Made by a program: the position numbers and the translations under genes. 20,952 nt of DNA from Cercozoa sp. M6MM (taxonomy: Eukaryota; Endomyxa: Ascetosporea). The notes under the pieces are model-generated. The model had not been told where the DNA came from and searched no databases. It saw nothing but the letters and a program-made list of their open reading frames with translations. The DNA is taken from assembly GCA_040357565.1 (NCBI GenBank), contig JBDODJ010000195.1. One strand, 5' to 3'. Positions 19,643-20,952 of this stretch are shown in pieces; position 1 is the stretch's first letter; each line of letters starts with the position of its first letter.

Positions 19643-20117
19643 TGCGTGCGTGCGTGCGTGCGTGTGTGTATTCTTGTATGTACTGGGCATAGGGAAGGAT
19701 AAGCACGCCGAGAGGTTTATGCCTTGCCATCACACGTGTATCGATGAGACATGCGAGGACGAATGCTCACATTTGTGTTCCGAAGCATGTGCTGCGCAAA
19801 ACAAGAGCAGCAGCGCGGTTCCCTTGCGTCAGCGAACTGTGCGACCCTCGCAAGTACGCTTGTTTTATCCTTCAGCACCAGCTCCAGCACCTAAATAGTT
19901 CTATATATACATATGAGTTGTTTCTGCGTAGAAACGCAGTATCGAAACCGGACAAGACTTCTTTTCGGATGAGGAGGAAGAGCAGATCTTGGGCCACGTC
20001 GTCGAAAGTAGCGACTCGGATGCGGACGCTGACACCTCGTCTTCCGACTCGCGAGATGACGATGAAAGCGATTACGAGCCGCCAGTTAAGAAACGCCGGC
20101 GCGGTGTGACACAATAA
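17822..20117 (+). CDS. SIRT6-like sirtuin (NAD-dependent deacylase) with Cys-rich and acidic tail, 421 aa
   Basis: Fifteen exons: 17822-17876, 17941-18017, 18081-18145, 18197-18264, 18323-18378, 18439-18497, 18575-18625, 18671-18729, 18789-18859, 19030-19106, 19148-19253, 19301-19350, 19410-19534, 19693-19853, 19932-20117; 1266 bases. Start MSDGYNARLAPGIPKGRVG parallels the SIRT6 N-terminus. NAD-binding: VVVFSGAGISTSCGIPDFRG and GPTGVWTLEKKG; TQNVDSLHLKSG (family usually NVDG); catalytic His133 in ELHGNVFAESC. The zinc site is Cys141, Cys144, Cys167, Cys170 (CDSC and RCPRC). Class IV markers GMGLRATGG, LDWDSALPD, LVLGSSLQIRNG and AIINLQATPLDEHATI follow. Residues 266-345 add a Cys-rich extension (HKCRCCRQSEC; PCHHTCIDETCEDECSHLC). 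Residues 360-421 are Asp/Glu/Ser-rich and end at a basic NLS-like VKKRRRG. Nuclear histone deacylation is the expected role. The intron holding the GT repeat and the N gap (19535-19692) separates the two Cys-rich exons. Confidence 0.95.
18875..18992. repeat. (CT)n then (GT)n compound microsatellite
   Basis: About 45 CT units (18875-18965) followed by GT units with one AT interruption (18966-18992). It lies within the intron 18860-19029 of the sirtuin gene and reads CT/GT on the sense strand. Confidence 0.97.
19535..19664. repeat. (GT)n microsatellite with assembly gap, then TGCG tandem
   Basis: GT repeat from 19535 to 19640, broken by ten Ns at 19584-19593, followed by a short TGCG/CGTG tandem to 19664. 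The whole tract starts at the donor of sirtuin exon 13 and lies in the intron 19535-19692. True repeat length is unknown. Confidence 0.96.
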
Positions 20118-20459
20118 GCCAAGCAACCAGTGCTACAGTACTTGCTGCTTGTACAATCGAATCGATACAGTGCAGTAAATTGTACTACTGACTACAGTGC
20201 TACTACAGCTAAATGCAGTGAAGTTGGCCGATTGGCGACAAAAGAGCCCGAAACGACTGCTATTAGAGTAGCCCGCACACTAAGTGATCCAAATGTACTA
20301 AGAACTAGACTTAGTGAAGTTTGGGCCACTATGGAGACACAAAGTTTTGACGAAATTCAATGGAGTTGAAATTCGTGCGTCACTGTCGGTCGAGTTTCAA
20401 AAGTCGACATAAGGAGCTATAAACCACTAATTACGGATTAATTCTAGTTAGAACACCTA
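20118..20459. other. Intergenic region between sirtuin gene and transposase fragment
   Basis: AT-richer DNA with dispersed copies of ACAGTGCTAC/TACTAC-like words (20138-20210). A 79-codon open frame here (20130-20369) shows no conserved features and I do not call it a gene. No terminal inverted repeat of the adjacent transposon was recognised. Confidence 0.5.
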
Positions 20460-20952
20460 GTAGCGGCGGAAACCTAGTGGTGCAAGCGCTCTTAGGCGCT
20501 TTTCGTGCTCGGCCTGGCTGTTTCTCATGGCTTGCTCGACCTCTGCAACGAGCGACGTCACTTGTCGTTTGAATTCCTTCTCGAACTCGTCGTTCCTCTC
20601 GGTTTCCTCGCGCCCAGGAACCTTGGTGAACAGGTAGGAGCCCTGCTGAACTCCATGAGACTTGTTGACCTGCTTCCGTTTCACAGCTCGAGTTGCCTCG
20701 TGCGAGTCGCTGGCGCCGCCGAGATAGACCATTTCCACCTCAACCACGTGCCGTAGCATCCAGCAAATCGTATGCTATCAAGAAAGCGTGGATAGAGAGT
20801 GATGAGACGCGGAGAACGTACCAACGCTCTCCACGACTTTGGCTTCGTCTTCGGAAGGCAGCGAGTCCGGAATCGCCCTTCACCTCCGAAGACCTGAGGC
20901 TCTTCACATAAGCCCAGAAGAACTCAATACCATTGAGGTCGCAGTAAAACTT
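20460..20952 (-). mobile_element. DDE transposase C-terminal part (IS630/Tc1-mariner-like DNA transposon), runs off the right edge
   Basis: Reading inward from the right edge on the minus strand, the first frame gives YCDLNGIEFFWAYVKSL. This matches the '(E/D)LNPIExFWxxVK' block that carries the last catalytic Glu of DDE_3-type transposases; here Gly replaces the usual Pro. Further on, in another frame, comes a segment like the family's C-terminal helix: TICWMLRHVVEV, then YLGGASDSHEATRAVKRK and VNKSHG (compare 'Y..G.s...a..avKky.sHR'). After this is a charged helical tail ending LRALAPLGFRRY at a stop near 20460. The frame changes between the two blocks. A roughly 50-base intron ending at the AG near 20796 could explain part of this, but the pieces do not join cleanly, so decay of an old copy is equally likely. 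The N-terminal domain and terminal repeats lie outside the window. Confidence 0.6.

Noticed and set aside
20130-20369. 79-codon open frame after the sirtuin gene
   Set aside because: Low-complexity Thr/Ser/Tyr start, no conserved motif, no clear splice signals and no phase partners. Better left as intergenic.
1-20952. CRISPR arrays, tRNA/rRNA genes, retrovirus-like or capsid-bearing elements
   Set aside because: No spaced direct repeats, tRNA-like cloverleaf, rRNA sequence, reverse transcriptase, integrase or capsid motifs were seen on either strand.

Overview
The window is nuclear DNA from an intron-rich, gene-dense eukaryote, probably a protist or alga. The lineage cannot be fixed from the sequence alone. 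Almost no gene is a single open frame: coding sequence lies in exons of about 20-180 bases separated by introns mostly of 45-75 bases, with a few candidates of only 34-40. I rebuilt the gene models by hand from reading frames, splice-site dinucleotides and codon phase. In the well-resolved genes every exon joins its neighbour in phase and the summed coding length is a multiple of three, which is the main support for the models. Individual boundaries may still be off by a few bases.

Layout, left to right. (1) Minus, 1465 to beyond base 1: N-terminal part of an unrecognised protein, 10 exons seen. (2) Minus, 4221-1516: a 511-residue coiled-coil protein, 18 exons, ending only 50 bases before gene 1 starts. 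(3) Plus, 4575-5485: a small phosphatase-like protein of the DUF442 / beta-lactamase-hydrolase-like type with a Cys-X4-Arg loop. (4) Plus, 5545-5875: a 76-residue helical protein. (5) Plus, about 6040/6305-7561: an RS- and lysine-rich, nuclear-type protein ending in a CaaX box (CVIM). (6) Plus, 7896-12961: an 850-residue protein in 38 exons with an N-terminal PH domain and a long helical region. (7) Minus, 14698-13462: maleylacetoacetate isomerase (zeta-class GST). (8) Plus, 14929-17645: a CWF19/CwfJ-family splicing-related protein, 23 exons. (9) Plus, 17822-20117: a SIRT6-like class IV sirtuin with a cysteine-rich and acidic tail, 15 exons. (10) Minus, 20952-20460: C-terminal piece of a DDE transposase of IS630/Tc1 type.

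The genes do not form a pathway. They are a typical mix of housekeeping functions: tyrosine catabolism, splicing, chromatin deacylation and membrane or signalling scaffolds. Two pairs are divergent (2/3 and 7/8) and share short 5' regions of about 350 and 230 bases. The 6/7 and 9/10 pairs are convergent.

Genome-level features are more unusual than any single gene. Every sizeable dinucleotide repeat lies in an intron, and all the GT/CA ones read GT on the sense strand. About a third of the donor sites begin GTAC, while canonical GTAAGT is almost absent. No rRNA, tRNA, CRISPR array, retrovirus-like element or plasmid/phage feature was seen.
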